From Cedecea neteri NBRC 105707 = ATCC 33855 (GTDB taxonomy: Bacteria; Pseudomonadota; Gammaproteobacteria; Enterobacterales; Enterobacteriaceae): a stretch of DNA of 64,000 nt. The stretch spans positions 1-64,000 of the forward strand of contig NZ_BCTL01000035.1 of NCBI RefSeq assembly GCF_001571265.1, read 5' to 3'. The notes beneath the pieces were generated by a model, which was not told the origin of the DNA, did not search any database, and was given only the letters and a program-made list of their open reading frames with translations. The translations under genes and the position numbers were made by a program. Shown in pieces: positions 37,301 to 46,665 of this stretch (the stretch's first letter is position 1; every line of letters starts with the position of its first letter).

Positions 37301-39356
37301 GCCAGCCTTCGCTTTCCTCCCAGCTCCAGTAGTAGTCCCGCCGCTCGCGAATCAGGCGCACGTCCAGGTCACTTACCGCCAGCTTCTCTCCTTGCGCATC
37401 GGCATAAACAATGTCGAAACCTGCGCTGCTGTCTTCATCGACGATGGGCTGAGTGCGGGTAGTGTCGGTCCGGTAGTCATAGACCTCTTTACTGGCAAAC
37501 TGAGGACGGATCCCCGGCATCGCCTGAGCAGGCCAGATTGCCTGCTCTACGCGGCGTGTCACAGGGCGACCGCCGGACTCCAGCAGGCTAGCCTGCAAAA
37601 TAAGGCGCAGCGGAGAATGCACGTCTCCCCACTGGCTTTCCGCGCTGACGGTCGTATGCCCCTGCTCATCAAGCGTTAACTCAACTGCGTCCAGGCTACG
37701 GGAAAGGTTTTGCTCATTAATGTCGCCAAACTGGAACCCCGGAAGTTTTGCAACGGCATCACGTAAAGGACGCAGGAAGAGCTGCCCCTGAAGGTTGTTA
37801 CCCGCGGCTGGTGCACCGTAGAGATAGCGCCCGGCAACGTCAAAGTTGACGGTATCTTCAGGCGATATCGGCGCACTCTGCGCCGTGAGATTCAGCGCCA
37901 TACGCTCCGGCATGAAATCTTCAACTTTAAATGTCCAGATACGCGGCTGGTTATCTCCGGTGTTGACCCGCATTTGCCAGTTACCGGTTGCCGCGCTTTC
38001 ACTCAGAGGATAAGTAAATTGATAAAGCCCGTTGGCCGACTGCCACACTTCGGTGCGGGCAACCTGACCATCTGGTTTCACCACCTCAAGCTTCACCGGC
38101 TGCGGCGGCAGGGGTTTACCGTCACCGTCCCTGAGCAGGGCATTAACGATGACCGACTCTCCCGGGCGATAGAGGTCTCTCGGGCCAAACATAAAGAACT
38201 GTTTGCTATAGCCTTGCTCACCGGCAATATCAAACTCCGCCAGATCCAACGCCGGGCGGCCGAGATCCAGCAGCGTGGTTTGCTCACCATTGCGCGCCAG
38301 CAGTAACGTGCCTTTATTCAGCTTATCAAGCGTGGCATGCCCGTCACCGTCGCTTTTCGTTTGCCCTACCGTTTGGCCTTTTTCGTTCAGCAGCGCAATC
38401 TCTACGCCCGACTGCGCGGCACCGTTTTCCAGGCTCTGGGTAAAGACGTCCAGCCTGTCGTGATAGCGGTGCACAGAAATACCCACATCGCTCAGCGTGA
38501 AGAGCGTTGCGGCATTGCTGTAGGCGTAATGACCCGCCTGATTCATGATCGCCAGATAAACGCCGGGCTGCTGCAGGGGCTTGATATCCCCCAGCGGTAG
38601 CATCAGTTTCTCGCGGGTGTTGCGTGCCGGGTTGAGGTCAAAACGACCGGTGTAAACCAGATCGGCCAGCTTCAGAAGATTATCGGACTCCCAGTTAGAG
38701 ACGGAGTTGCGATACTGCCATTGGCTGACAAACGCGCTGAGCGAGCTGTCCTTAATGCGGTAGAAGTTGACGTCAATTTTATCGACGTTGAGCGCCATAA
38801 CAGGCAAACCCGCAATCACTTTGGTCGGCAGTAACGAGCCTTTGCTGGCAAAACCTACGCTCGGCTGCACGTCACGCGTGGCGATCTGTTTTTCGAAACT
38901 GGCATCCAGCGTCGCTTTATTCAGTGCAAGCAGGCCACTTTCTACGGTCACGATCAGCGTGCGTTTTGGCTCCAGGTGGCGCAGGCGTAGCTCTTTCAGA
39001 TCCCGGGAAAGCTCCCAGGCACCGTCCACTTTGCCGCTGGTTTTATCCACCAGATGGGCGACTTTATTGAAGTCCTGATTGGGATCGAGCGGAAGAGAAA
39101 AGGTCAGCACTAACGTGCTGGCACCGTCCAGCTGAACTTCGGAGGCATCAAGCAGCTTCAGCGGCTTCCCCGCGGACTGCTGCGCCAGTTTTTCTAGCTG
39201 GGCGGCATCCGGTTTAGTTTCAGCTTTGCTGCTTTGTTCCGCCCCCGCAGAAGCTGTAGGCTGAACGGTTTGCTGATTGTTTTTATCGTCACAGCCCGAA
39301 AGCGCCAGCAGGCCGCAAACCAGCGCGGCGAGGCTCGTCAAACGTAGTGCATTCAT
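34389..39356 (-). CDS. yfhM: Bacterial alpha-2-macroglobulin lipoprotein (YfhM/ECAM)
   Basis: This very large periplasmic lipoprotein (1655 residues) traps attacking proteases: cleavage of a bait region exposes a thioester that covalently binds the protease. The signal peptide ends in the lipobox LSGC (Cys22). A series of macroglobulin beta-sandwich domains is followed by the thioester motif YGCLEQTTSG, in the alpha-helical thioester domain, and a receptor-like C-terminal domain. I chose MNALRLTSLAAL at 39356, which gives a proper lipoprotein signal; the frame opens six codons earlier. pbpC follows directly. Confidence 0.96.
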   Translation of the reverse strand: MNALRLTSLAALVCGLLALSGCDDKNNQQTVQPTASAGAEQSSKAETKPDAAQLEKLAQQSAGKPLKLLDASEVQLDGASTLVLTFSLPLDPNQDFNKVAHLVDKTSGKVDGAWELSRDLKELRLRHLEPKRTLIVTVESGLLALNKATLDASFEKQIATRDVQPSVGFASKGSLLPTKVIAGLPVMALNVDKIDVNFYRIKDSSLSAFVSQWQYRNSVSNWESDNLLKLADLVYTGRFDLNPARNTREKLMLPLGDIKPLQQPGVYLAIMNQAGHYAYSNAATLFTLSDVGISVHRYHDRLDVFTQSLENGAAQSGVEIALLNEKGQTVGQTKSDGDGHATLDKLNKGTLLLARNGEQTTLLDLGRPALDLAEFDIAGEQGYSKQFFMFGPRDLYRPGESVIVNALLRDGDGKPLPPQPVKLEVVKPDGQVARTEVWQSANGLYQFTYPLSESAATGNWQMRVNTGDNQPRIWTFKVEDFMPERMALNLTAQSAPISPEDTVNFDVAGRYLYGAPAAGNNLQGQLFLRPLRDAVAKLPGFQFGDINEQNLSRSLDAVELTLDEQGHTTVSAESQWGDVHSPLRLILQASLLESGGRPVTRRVEQAIWPAQAMPGIRPQFASKEVYDYRTDTTRTQPIVDEDSSAGFDIVYADAQGEKLAVSDLDVRLIRERRDYYWSWEESEGWQSQYDQKDLVEAEQKLTLVAGETGKVAFPVEWGSYRLEVRDPENNLVSSLRFWAGYSWQDNSDGTGAVRPDRVTLKIDKPSYKAGDTINLHIAAPAAGKGYALVESSDGPLWWKEIDVPAGGMDLAIPVDKNWQRHDLYLSTVVIRPGDKARSATPKRAVGILHLPLGDESRRLDLTLQNPAKMRPNQNLTVKVKASVKNGEVPKQINVLLSAVDSGVLNITDYKTPDPWDAFFGRKRYGADIYDIYGQVIEGEGRLAALRFGGDGDEGDELSRGGKKPVNHVTIIAQQAHPVALDENGEGTVTLPIGDFNGELRVMAQAWTDDRFGNSEEKVTVAAPLVSELAAPRFMAGGDTSRLALDLTNLTDRPQQLSVALSAQGLLALNGASTMDVKLAPGARGTLFIPVRALEGFGDGEIKAVINGLALPGETLATPDKQWKIGVRPAFPAQTVNSGAVVKPGEIWTLPPAHLSGIAASTLEGQLLLSGRPPLNLARYIRELKAYPYGCLEQTTSGLFPSLYTNEAELNALGIKGITDQQRRAAIDVGIARLLEMQSDNGGFGLWDKSGPEEYWLTAYVTDFLVRASEQGYSVNGDALGKANQRLLRYLQDPGMIALRYTDDAPASRFAVQAYAGLVLARQQKAPLGALRELWQRHEQARAGLPLVQLGIALKLMGDEPRSQQAIALGLKTQRSDKQIWMADYGSELRDKAMMLSLLEENKLLPDSQNQLLLGLSDMAWSQRWLSTQETNALFIAGHGLQNVKGDWQAQTSLGAEPLASSQAVTRNLTAQQLSGLQVTNTGMSSLYLRLDSAGYPQQAPAAYSNVLHVERHFLDAKGNTRSLSSLKSGELVMVWLDVWADKNVPDALVVDLLPAGLELENQNLANSSASLSDSASEVQTLLNQMQQQDIQHMEFRDDRFVAALPLNEGQHATLIYLARAVTPGTYTVPVPQVESMYVPQWRATGNSTGTLTVVP

Positions 39357-39595
39357 TCTTTCATCCCTGGCCAATAAGGGCCGCTAAACATTACGTAGAG
39401 CAAGTATTATGCGGATTAGCCAGAAAAGCGAAAGTCAGAATCTTCTGCCTTGCGCGATATCTCGCAGGCAACGGTAAATTAGCGACTGCATTCAATAAGT
39501 TTTACGAAGTATCTCGCGATGTCAGGCAAGGCCGCTTGCCGGGTTATAGAAAAACACCGACAATCCATTTTTCTTTGATGAACCGGAGGCTCACT

Positions 39596-40441
39596 ATGTC
39601 CACCTCTTTCTTCGTCGCGGGCGACTGGCTCGCAGAACATATTAACGATGACGATATCCAGATTTTAGATGCCCGTATGGCACCACCAGGACAGGAGCAT
39701 CGCGATCTGCCGGGCGAGTACCGTGCAGGGCATCTGCCAGGTGCAGTCTATTTTGACATTGAAGCGCTCTCCGATCACACCAGCCCCCTTCCCCACATGA
39801 TGCCGCGTGCTGAAGCATTTGCCGTTGCTATGCGCGAACTGGGCGTCAGCAGCGATAAGCACCTGGTGGTCTACGACGAAGGCAACCTGTTCTCCGCGCC
39901 TCGTGCCTGGTGGATGCTGCGCACCTTTGGCGTCGAAAGAGTGTCGATTCTGGCCGGTGGGCTGGCGGAATGGCAACGTGAAGCGTTGCCTCTGGAACAA
40001 GGGGACGTGGAGCTGCCGGAAGGTGAGTTCGAGGTTAACTTCGATCCGCTGGTGATCAAACGCCTTACCGACGTGCTGCTGGTCAGCCACGAAGGCACTG
40101 CACAAATTGTTGATGCCCGCCCTGCGCCACGTTTCAACGCGCTAGCCGATGAGCCGCGCCCGGGCCTGAAACGCGGCCATATTCCTGGGGCGCTTAACGT
40201 GCCGTGGGTGGACCTGGTGGAAAACGGCCAGTTGAAGACCACGGACAAACTGAGCGAAATCTTCGAGCGCCAGGGCGTAAGCTTCGAGCGGCCAATCATT
40301 GCCAGCTGCGGCTCCGGCGTCACGGCTGCCGTCGTGGTACTGGCGCTGACTACGCTGGGCGTGAACGGCGTGTCGCTTTACGATGGTTCGTGGAGTGAAT
40401 GGGGCGCCCGCCCTGACCTGCCGGTTGAACCTGCGCAATAA
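39596..40441 (+). CDS. sseA: 3-mercaptopyruvate sulfurtransferase (tandem rhodanese)
   Basis: SseA transfers sulfur from 3-mercaptopyruvate to thiols or cyanide. The 281 residues form two rhodanese domains; the second holds the catalytic loop CGSGVTA (in IASCGSGVTAAVVVLAL), whose glycine-serine-glycine content is characteristic of mercaptopyruvate rather than thiosulfate sulfurtransferases. The first domain has DEGNLFSAPRAWWML in place of the Cys loop. ATG 39596 follows CCGGAGG by seven bases. The frame upstream is open for 83 codons but is not conserved. It is divergent from yfhM. Confidence 0.96.
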   Translation: MSTSFFVAGDWLAEHINDDDIQILDARMAPPGQEHRDLPGEYRAGHLPGAVYFDIEALSDHTSPLPHMMPRAEAFAVAMRELGVSSDKHLVVYDEGNLFSAPRAWWMLRTFGVERVSILAGGLAEWQREALPLEQGDVELPEGEFEVNFDPLVIKRLTDVLLVSHEGTAQIVDARPAPRFNALADEPRPGLKRGHIPGALNVPWVDLVENGQLKTTDKLSEIFERQGVSFERPIIASCGSGVTAAVVVLALTTLGVNGVSLYDGSWSEWGARPDLPVEPAQ

Positions 40442-40450
40442 AAACAAAAA

Positions 40451-40469
40451 GGGAGGCATAGCGCCTCCC
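40451..40469. terminator. Bidirectional terminator between sseA and sseB
   Basis: Arms GGGAGGC (40451-40457) and GCCTCCC (40463-40469) with a 5-nt loop lie between two convergent genes. On the minus strand the stem is followed by TTTTTGTTTTTAT, a strong U-run, so it mainly ends the sseB transcript. Confidence 0.85.
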
Positions 40470-40492
40470 TTCAAATTGATGACAAACAGCCG

Positions 40493-41269
40493 TCAAATAA
40501 TGCGATTTTGCTTGAAGTCGCGCAGGAAACTGCCCCAACGGCGCTCGTAGAACGGCGTGATGTGGGCAATCATAAAGTGGCTGATGCCCTTCTCGCCCTC
40601 CACAACCTGGCAGATATCAACCGGCTCATCGCCCGGTAATGTATCGGTGGCCACGCTCCCGGCCTGGCGAATAATCGCCTCGATGTCGCCGTCAGCCTCA
40701 ATACCGAGCAGCAGGTTTGGTTCTTCGTCTGCCTGTTCCTTGATGGAGCAGATAAACGCCCGCTTTACCGTTTTCAGGTTTTTAAACAGCGTCGTCAGCG
40801 AGTCGACCATCTGTACTGGCGGCTCGGCAACTTCTGAAAGCAGCAGCGAGGTACCACCCTCCAGCACTTCCTGCTGGCTCAGAGGGTCACTCTCTGCGCT
40901 GACCAAATGGTTGATTTCGTTTGGCGTAAATTCTTTGCCAGTCGGCAGTTTGGCGTTAAGGAACAAAGCTTCACCCAGCGTCATTTCAAATAAAGTGCGC
41001 ACGGGCATCACCACAAACGCTTGCTCATGGCTCACGGCTCCCTGCAGGGCTTCAAGGGATGTGAAGAAAGGGATCACCGAAGTACCGTCTTCTTTTTCCC
41101 AGTGCTGCAGTTCAACCGCGCTGTCAGCGTCGATAGCTTCACCTTCCGCTGCGTTGCCCGGCACCCAAACGGTGGATTCCAGCAGGGTGCGGAAAAATGC
41201 CGGGCGGTGGGCCGGTTCGGTTGCCGCCTGCTCAAGCAGGGTTTCTAGTTCGTTTTTTGTTTCTGACAT
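40493..41269 (-). CDS. sseB: Serine-sensitivity-enhancing protein SseB
   Basis: The 258-residue protein is the length of E. coli SseB and starts MSETKNELETLLEQAATEP. It contains the SseB N-terminal domain (VWVPGNAAEGEAIDADSAVELQHWEKEDGTSVIPFFTSLEALQ) found also in type III secretion-related and rhs-associated proteins, and a C-terminal SseB domain. Overexpression in E. coli raises serine sensitivity; the molecular role is not known. It is a different protein from the Salmonella SPI-2 translocon subunit also called SseB. It is separated from pepB by a repeat element that probably carries or insulates its promoter. Confidence 0.93.
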   Translation of the reverse strand: MSETKNELETLLEQAATEPAHRPAFFRTLLESTVWVPGNAAEGEAIDADSAVELQHWEKEDGTSVIPFFTSLEALQGAVSHEQAFVVMPVRTLFEMTLGEALFLNAKLPTGKEFTPNEINHLVSAESDPLSQQEVLEGGTSLLLSEVAEPPVQMVDSLTTLFKNLKTVKRAFICSIKEQADEEPNLLLGIEADGDIEAIIRQAGSVATDTLPGDEPVDICQVVEGEKGISHFMIAHITPFYERRWGSFLRDFKQNRII

Positions 41270-41301
41270 TGTGATTCCGGGATAAAGCTTAAGAGGTTTT
41301 A

Positions 41302-41443
41302 CCCTCACCCTAACCCTCTCCCTGGGAGGGAGAGGGGACTGTTCAGAGCTGTCTTTCCTCCCTCTTCCTTTCTGGGAGGGAGAGGGGACTGCTCAGGACT
41401 GTCTTTCCCCCTCTCCCCTATGGGGAGAGGGCCGGGGTGAGGG
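41302..41443. repeat. Palindromic intergenic repeat with two internal tandem copies
   Basis: The element is bounded by an imperfect inverted repeat: CCCTCACCCTAACCCTCTCCC at 41302-41322 pairs with a near-complement around 41423-41443, with only a 3-base mismatch. Inside are two tandem copies of about 50 bp (41322-41371 and 41372-41421) that begin CTGGGAGGGAGAGGGGACTG and share GCTGTCTTTCC or GACTGTCTTTCC. It lies between the pepB stop and the sseB start. CCCTCACCC..GGGTGAGGG ends are common in REP/MITE-like elements of proteobacteria. It is non-coding. Confidence 0.75.
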
Positions 41444-41449
41444 GCAGTA

Positions 41450-42736
41450 TTACTTCGCTAACAACAGATTGGCGATCGCACGTACGCCCAGGCCAGTTGC
41501 ACCGGCAGACCACTGCTCAACCGCGCCTTTACGGTAAGTTGCAGAACAGTCCACGTGTACCCAGCCCTGGTGGTAGTTTTCCACAAAGTGAGACAGGAAA
41601 CCTGCCGCAGTGCTTGCACCCGCCGGATAAGAGGCGTTCGCGGTATTGTTCAGCTCGGCGAAGTTAGACGGCAGCTGGCTGCGGTGGAATTCCGCCAGCG
41701 GCAGACGCCAGAACGGCTCGTTTTCTTCGGCGGCGCTTGTCAGCAGACGGGCAGCCAGTTTTTCGTCAAAGCTGAATACCGCGTGGTAATCGTTGCCCAA
41801 GGCCGTTTTCGCCGCCCCGGTCAGGGTCGCGCAGTCGATGATCAGTTCTGGTTTCTGAGCTGCAGCATCAATCAGGCCATCGGCGAGCACCAGGCGGCCT
41901 TCGGCATCGGTGTTCATCACTTCAACGGTTTTGCCGTTACGGTAAGTGATGATGTCACCCAGCTTCATGGCGTTGCCGCTGATCATGTTATCTGCACAGC
42001 ACAGGAACAGCTTAACGCGCTTGTTCAAGCCACGGGTAATGGCCAGAGCCAACGCGCCGGTGATGGTCGCGGCACCGCCCATGTCGGATTTCATAGAATC
42101 CATGAACGCGGTCTGCTTGATGCTGTAGCCGCCGGAGTCAAAGGTAATGCCCTTCCCAACCAGGCTTGCGTAAACCGGCGCGTCCGGGTTACCAGTTGGG
42201 TTGAAGTCCAGCGCCAGCAGCACGGGCGCGCGGTCAGAACCACGGCCAACGGTGTGGATCCCGGCATAGTTCTGCTCACGCAGGTCTTCGCCCTTAGTAA
42301 TACGGTAAGAAACGTGGTCGCAGGCAACGTCGCACAGCAGGTCAACGGCGCGGGAAGCAAGCTGCTCCGGGCCCAGCTCTTCTGCCGGGGTGTTGATGGT
42401 GTGGCGAACCCAGTCGATAACTTTCAGGCGGCTATCCAGCTCTTTCTGCTCGGTTTCGCTCAGCACGGCCCAGTCAATTTTGCGGGTGCCTTTTGGTGCG
42501 CGATAGCCCTGCCAGAAGGCCCAGCTCTTCTCTATGTCCCAGCCTTCGCCAGCCAGTTGGACGTGCTTCAGCCCCTGGCCGTCAATTTTGCGCGCTGCGC
42601 GCTGGATAAGACCGAGATCGTCTTTGCCGGTCAGGTGTAGGGTAATGCCGTCATTGTTAATGCTATACGTCGCCTTTTCGCCCCAGCGTGCGTCCGCTGG
42701 CTGCGTGGAAAGGGTGATTTTCATCGCTTCAGTCAT
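41450..42736 (-). CDS. pepB: Peptidase B (M17 leucyl aminopeptidase family)
   Basis: PepB is a broad-specificity, metal-dependent aminopeptidase that trims peptides for amino-acid recycling. The catalytic domain has the M17 signature [14 protein letters not shown] and metal ligands in [17 protein letters not shown] and MKSDMGGAA. The start [18 protein letters not shown] at 42736 gives 428 residues, one more than E. coli. It follows iscX and the isc operon terminator in the same orientation, the standard enterobacterial order. Confidence 0.96.
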   Translation of the reverse strand: MTEAMKITLSTQPADARWGEKATYSINNDGITLHLTGKDDLGLIQRAARKIDGQGLKHVQLAGEGWDIEKSWAFWQGYRAPKGTRKIDWAVLSETEQKELDSRLKVIDWVRHTINTPAEELGPEQLASRAVDLLCDVACDHVSYRITKGEDLREQNYAGIHTVGRGSDRAPVLLALDFNPTGNPDAPVYASLVGKGITFDSGGYSIKQTAFMDSMKSDMGGAATITGALALAITRGLNKRVKLFLCCADNMISGNAMKLGDIITYRNGKTVEVMNTDAEGRLVLADGLIDAAAQKPELIIDCATLTGAAKTALGNDYHAVFSFDEKLAARLLTSAAEENEPFWRLPLAEFHRSQLPSNFAELNNTANASYPAGASTAAGFLSHFVENYHQGWVHVDCSATYRKGAVEQWSAGATGLGVRAIANLLLAK

Positions 42737-42769
42737 TTTCCAATCCTTCATTGTTCAGCACAGGCAAAA

Positions 42770-42799
42770 TGCAAAAACGGGCCGCCCAAGGCAGCCCGT
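42770..42799 (-). terminator. isc operon terminator downstream of iscX
   Basis: Arms of 10 nt (42777-42786 and 42790-42799, with one G-U pair) form a short-loop stem followed on the minus strand by TTTTTGC. It is 4 bp past the iscX stop and ends the isc operon before pepB. Confidence 0.8.
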
Positions 42800-42802
42800 G
42801 TA

Positions 42803-43003
42803 TCATTCAGCTTCATCTAACCAGACAAGCAAAATCGCTTCCAGTACTTTCTCGTTAGAAGCGTTCGGATCGTCATCAAACTCTTCCAGCTCGCAGATCC
42901 ACTGGTGCATATCGGTAAAACGCACCGTCTTAGGATCGAGATCCGGACGGCTGTCGTACAGCGCCTCGCCGATTTCACGGCTGTCGGTCCACTTCAGTCC
43001 CAT
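42803..43003 (-). CDS. iscX: Fe-S cluster assembly protein IscX
   Basis: IscX (YfhJ) is a small acidic protein that binds IscS and iron and adjusts the rate of cluster formation. The 66-residue sequence ([47 protein letters not shown]) has its conserved acidic face and the [11 protein letters not shown] motif. It is the last gene of the isc operon, 11 bp after fdx, and followed by a terminator. Confidence 0.96.
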   Translation of the reverse strand: MGLKWTDSREIGEALYDSRPDLDPKTVRFTDMHQWICELEEFDDDPNASNEKVLEAILLVWLDEAE

Positions 43004-43014
43004 GGCGGCTCCCG

Positions 43015-43350
43015 TTAGTGTTCGCGTGCGTGGTTAATGGTGTAACGCGGCATCTCAACCACCAGATCTTCGTCGCTGACGCGAGCCTGGCAGCTCAGGC
43101 GGCTTTCCGGCTCCAGACCCCATGCTTTATCCAGCATGTCGTCTTCGTCTTCGGTGCTTTCCGCGAGGGAATCAAAACCTTCACGCACAACGCAGTGACA
43201 GGTGGTGCAGGCACAGGACTTCTCACAGGCGTGTTCAATCTCAATACCGTTGCGCAGCGCAACGTCGAGAATGGTTTCACCTTGCTTCGCTTCCAGAACT
43301 GCGCCATCCGGACACAGGTCCTGATGAGGCAGAAAAACAATCTTTGGCAT
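43015..43350 (-). CDS. fdx: ISC-type 2Fe-2S ferredoxin
   Basis: Fdx supplies electrons for Fe-S cluster assembly on IscU. The 111 residues hold the adrenodoxin-type ligand set Cys42-x5-Cys48-x2-Cys51 with Cys87; an extra Cys46 and Cys53 lie in the same loop, as in the E. coli protein. Start and length match E. coli. It is one base from the end of hscA, which indicates tight coupling within the isc operon. Confidence 0.97.
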   Translation of the reverse strand: MPKIVFLPHQDLCPDGAVLEAKQGETILDVALRNGIEIEHACEKSCACTTCHCVVREGFDSLAESTEDEDDMLDKAWGLEPESRLSCQARVSDEDLVVEMPRYTINHAREH

Positions 43351-43351
43351 A

Positions 43352-45202
43352 TTAAACCTCGTCCACGGAATGGCCGGTCAACGCTTTACGGATCGACTGA
43401 TCCATACGACGTGCGGCGAATTCCTGGGTTTGCTTGTCTACGTTTTTGATTTCATTTTGAATAGCGTCGGCATCGTCACTCGCGGCGGCAGCGCTTAACG
43501 CGGCCATCGCGGCATCAATGTCGGCACGCTCTGCGGCGCTTAGCAGCGCGGCATCCGCCGTCAACGCGCTGGTCAAACTCTCCAGCACGCGGGCAGCTTC
43601 GACTTTTTGCTCGGCCAGCATGCGTGCTTGCACGTCATGCTCGGCGTAACTCATGGAGTCCTGAATCATGCTGGCAATTTCGCCATCACTCAGGCCATAA
43701 GCAGGTTTCACCTGGATTGAGGATTCAACGCCGGTGGATTTTTCCATCGCCGTTACGCTCAGCAGGCCATCGGCGTCTACCTGGAAGGTGACGCGAATAT
43801 GGGCCCCGCCAGCGGACATTGCAGGAATGCCGCGCAGCGTAAAGCGAGCCAGTGAACGGCAATCCTGGACAAGTTCGCGCTCGCCCTGCAGCACGTGGAT
43901 AGCCATCGCTGTCTGGCCGTCTTTGAAGGTGGTGAATTCCTGCGCGCGCGCCACCGGGATGGTGGTGTTACGTGGGATAACCTTCTCAACCAGCCCGCCC
44001 ATCGTTTCCAGACCAAGGGACAGCGGGATGACGTCCAGCAGTAGCATTTCGCTGTCCGGCTTGTTGCCCACCAGAATGTCAGCCTGGATTGCCGCGCCGA
44101 TGGCAACGACTTTATCCGGGTCGATAGACGTTAACGGCGTACGGCCAAAGAATTCGCCTACGCGCTCACGCACCAAAGGTACTCGGGTCGAACCGCCGAC
44201 CATCACCACTTCCAGCACTTCTTCTGCTTCCACGCCCGCATCTTTTAACGCACGACGACAGGACAGAAGCGTCCGTTTAACCAGGGAAGAAATAAGCTCA
44301 TTGAACTGTTCGCGGGTGACTTCACCCTGCCAGCCAGCCACTTCGACGCTGGCGGTGGCAGCATCGCTGAGGGCGATTTTGGCGGCGATGGCTGCGTCCA
44401 GAAGCTGGCGCTGTACGCGATCGTCGCTACGGTCGGCAATACCGGCCTGTTCGCGCAGCCAGTCGGCCAGCAGATGGTCGAAATCATCGCCGCCCAGCGC
44501 GGAATCACCGCCGGTGGCCAGCACTTCAAACACTCCCCGGCTCAGGCGCAGGATGGAGATATCAAAAGTCCCGCCGCCCAGATCGTAAACGGCAATGACG
44601 CCTTCTTTACCGGAGTCCAGGCCGTAGGCAATCGCCGCGGCGGTTGGTTCGTTCAGCAAACGAAGAACGTGCAGCCCGGCAAGGCGTGCGGCGTCTTTGG
44701 TGCCCTGACGCTGTGCGTCATCAAAATATGCGGGAACCGTGATAACCACGCCATCAAGCTCCCCTTCCAGCGTTTCAGTGGCGCGGGCAGAGAGTGATTT
44801 CAGGATATCGGCAGAGATGCGAATCGGGTTAAGCAGGCCGGCAGGCGTTTCAATCATCGGCAGGCCGTTTTCACTGGCCTGCAGGCGATATGGAAGATGA
44901 GGATAACGTGTCTGAATGTCCGCCAAAGAACGGCCCATCATACGTTTTATCGAGCTGATGGTATTCGCAGGATCCTGCGCGGCAAGCGCGCGAGCATCAA
45001 AACCAACAACATGTTCTTGCTGCTGGTAATGCACCACGGAAGGCAGCAGATGGCGGCCTTCACGGTCAGCAAGCGTTTCAGCCTGGCCGCTACGAACGGT
45101 AGCCACCAGCGAGTTGGTGGTGCCAAGGTCAATACCTGCGGCCAGCCTGCGCTGGTGCGGCGCGGCCATCATGCCTGGCTCGCTAATTTGTAATAAGGCC
45201 AT
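43352..45202 (-). CDS. hscA: Fe-S cluster chaperone HscA (Hsp70 family)
   Basis: HscA is the specialised Hsp70 that, with HscB, binds the LPPVK motif of IscU and helps release its Fe-S cluster. The 616-residue protein has the actin-like ATPase domain ([50 protein letters not shown]) and the substrate-binding domain ([14 protein letters not shown]). It lacks the EEVD-like tail of DnaK. It follows hscB by 35 bp within the isc operon. Confidence 0.97.
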   Translation of the reverse strand: MALLQISEPGMMAAPHQRRLAAGIDLGTTNSLVATVRSGQAETLADREGRHLLPSVVHYQQQEHVVGFDARALAAQDPANTISSIKRMMGRSLADIQTRYPHLPYRLQASENGLPMIETPAGLLNPIRISADILKSLSARATETLEGELDGVVITVPAYFDDAQRQGTKDAARLAGLHVLRLLNEPTAAAIAYGLDSGKEGVIAVYDLGGGTFDISILRLSRGVFEVLATGGDSALGGDDFDHLLADWLREQAGIADRSDDRVQRQLLDAAIAAKIALSDAATASVEVAGWQGEVTREQFNELISSLVKRTLLSCRRALKDAGVEAEEVLEVVMVGGSTRVPLVRERVGEFFGRTPLTSIDPDKVVAIGAAIQADILVGNKPDSEMLLLDVIPLSLGLETMGGLVEKVIPRNTTIPVARAQEFTTFKDGQTAMAIHVLQGERELVQDCRSLARFTLRGIPAMSAGGAHIRVTFQVDADGLLSVTAMEKSTGVESSIQVKPAYGLSDGEIASMIQDSMSYAEHDVQARMLAEQKVEAARVLESLTSALTADAALLSAAERADIDAAMAALSAAAASDDADAIQNEIKNVDKQTQEFAARRMDQSIRKALTGHSVDEV

Positions 45203-45237
45203 GTATCGCTTCCAAAAATCGGGCCTGAGTTCAGGCG

Positions 45238-45753
45238 TTAAAAGTCGAGCAGCTTTTCTTCTAGTTGTTCAATTTGGCTCTGTAATTTGTCGAGGAAACG
45301 CAGCTTGCGCACGGTGTCCGCCGCCTGTTCCCACTGCTGGTCATCCAGCTGCTGTACCATCTGTGCGCTGCGGTTTTTCACCATCGTTTTTACGCGCGAG
45401 GCAAAGCTTTCAAGCTTGTCGCTATCTTTCGCCTGTTCGATATCGTCCAGCTCTTCACGCAGCTCCAGCTGTTCCATCAGGAACGCGGTGTCGCGCACGG
45501 TATGCTGTTCATTCGCCAGGTCGAAACCGTTCAGGGACAGGATGTATTCGGCGCGGGCAAGCGGGTGACGCAGCGTCTGCCAGGCCTGATTGATGGTGGC
45601 GGATTGGCTCACAGCCAAAAGCTGTTCTGCCTGAGGGCGGCTGGCGTATTTGTCCGGGTGGAACTGGCGTTGCAGCTCCTGGTAACGGCTAGCCAATTGC
45701 TCGGTGTTCAGGGTATAGCCTGGCGTTAGCCCAAACAGGGTAAAATAATCCAT
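45238..45753 (-). CDS. hscB: Co-chaperone HscB (J-domain)
   Basis: HscB brings IscU to HscA and stimulates its ATPase. The 171-residue protein has an N-terminal J domain with the HPD tripeptide at residues 32-34 (FHPDKYASR) and a C-terminal three-helix bundle that binds IscU. The length equals the E. coli protein. It lies between iscA and hscA, with 84 bp to iscA, longer than elsewhere in the operon and able to form an imperfect stem (CCCC..GGGG around 45800-45825). Confidence 0.97.
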   Translation of the reverse strand: MDYFTLFGLTPGYTLNTEQLASRYQELQRQFHPDKYASRPQAEQLLAVSQSATINQAWQTLRHPLARAEYILSLNGFDLANEQHTVRDTAFLMEQLELREELDDIEQAKDSDKLESFASRVKTMVKNRSAQMVQQLDDQQWEQAADTVRKLRFLDKLQSQIEQLEEKLLDF

Positions 45754-45837
45754 AACAGACTCGGGTTCATGTCAGGTAAGTGCTGTGTGGTAAAGCAAAA
45801 TCCCCACGGACCAGGGCCAATGGGGAAATGCGTGGGA

Positions 45838-46161
45838 TCAGACGTGGAAGCTTTCGCCGCAGCCACACTCATCCTTCACGTTCGGGTTAGTAAACTTAAA
45901 CCCTTCGTTAAGGCCTTCTTTCACGAAGTCGAGCTCGGTCCCGTTTAAGAATTGCAGGCTTTTACCATCGACAACCACCTTCACGCCTTTGTCTTCGAAC
46001 ACGGTGTCATCCGCCATCGGTTCATCAACAAATTCGAGAACATAAGCCATCCCAGAGCAGCCTGAAGTGCGCACGCCCAGACGCAGACCAAACCCTTTAC
46101 CACGGTTGGTCAGGAAGGCATTTACACGGGCAGCAGCGCTGTCGCTAAGGGTAATCGACAT
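45838..46161 (-). CDS. iscA: Fe-S cluster carrier IscA
   Basis: IscA is an A-type carrier that receives clusters and passes them to targets, especially 4Fe-4S proteins. The 107 residues hold the three conserved cysteines Cys35 ([10 protein letters not shown]) and Cys99/Cys101 ([10 protein letters not shown]). It follows iscU by 75 bp and precedes hscB, in standard isc order. ErpA and SufA are related but would not be found in this context. Confidence 0.97.
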   Translation of the reverse strand: MSITLSDSAAARVNAFLTNRGKGFGLRLGVRTSGCSGMAYVLEFVDEPMADDTVFEDKGVKVVVDGKSLQFLNGTELDFVKEGLNEGFKFTNPNVKDECGCGESFHV

Positions 46162-46236
46162 ACAACAACCTCAATCAGATATTTAACTCGTCATACTTCG
46201 AGCCGCTGCCGGGCAGCCAGCTCGAATCAGTTAGAG

Positions 46237-46623
46237 TTATTTTGTTTCACGTTTGCTTTTGTAATCCGCGATAGCCGCTTTAATTGCGTCTTCTGCAAGG
46301 ATTGAGCAGTGAATCTTCACCGGCGGCAGTTCGAGTTCGTCTGCGATGTCGGTGTTTTTGATCGCCTGCGCTTCGTCCAGGGACTTGCCCTTCACCCACT
46401 CGGTGACCAGCGAGCTGGAAGCAATCGCCGAGCCACAGCCGTAGGTTTTGAAACGCGCGTCTTCAATGATACCGTCATTGTTGACTTTGATCTGCAACTT
46501 CATCACGTCGCCACAGGCCGGTGCACCCACCATGCCGGAACCTACGCTGTCGTCGCTGTTGTCGAAAGAGCCAACGTTGCGTGGGTTTTCGTAGTGATCA
46601 ATTACTTTTTCGCTGTAAGCCAT
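46237..46623 (-). CDS. iscU: Fe-S cluster scaffold IscU
   Basis: IscU is the scaffold on which 2Fe-2S and 4Fe-4S clusters are built from IscS-derived sulfur. The 128-residue protein has the three cluster cysteines Cys37 (GAPACGDV), Cys63 (YGCGSAIAS) and Cys106 (KIHCSILAED), with Asp39 nearby, and the LPPVK motif at 99-103 recognised by HscA. It lies 42 bp after iscS. Confidence 0.98.
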   Translation of the reverse strand: MAYSEKVIDHYENPRNVGSFDNSDDSVGSGMVGAPACGDVMKLQIKVNNDGIIEDARFKTYGCGSAIASSSLVTEWVKGKSLDEAQAIKNTDIADELELPPVKIHCSILAEDAIKAAIADYKSKRETK

Positions 46624-46665
46624 TTTTACTTCTCCAGAATCTGAAATCGACGTCCTGACGAACGA

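Noticed and set aside
39347..39595. Long N-terminal extension of sseA
   Set aside because: The frame is open, but the 83 extra residues are not conserved and the ATG at 39596 has a good ribosome-binding site and gives the E. coli length.
41302..41443. CRISPR array
   Set aside because: Only two tandem copies of about 50 bp without distinct spacers, inside a palindromic element, and no cas gene in the window.
41555..42640. A 361-codon open frame opposite pepB
   Set aside because: Antisense shadow of pepB; low-complexity composition and no family resemblance.
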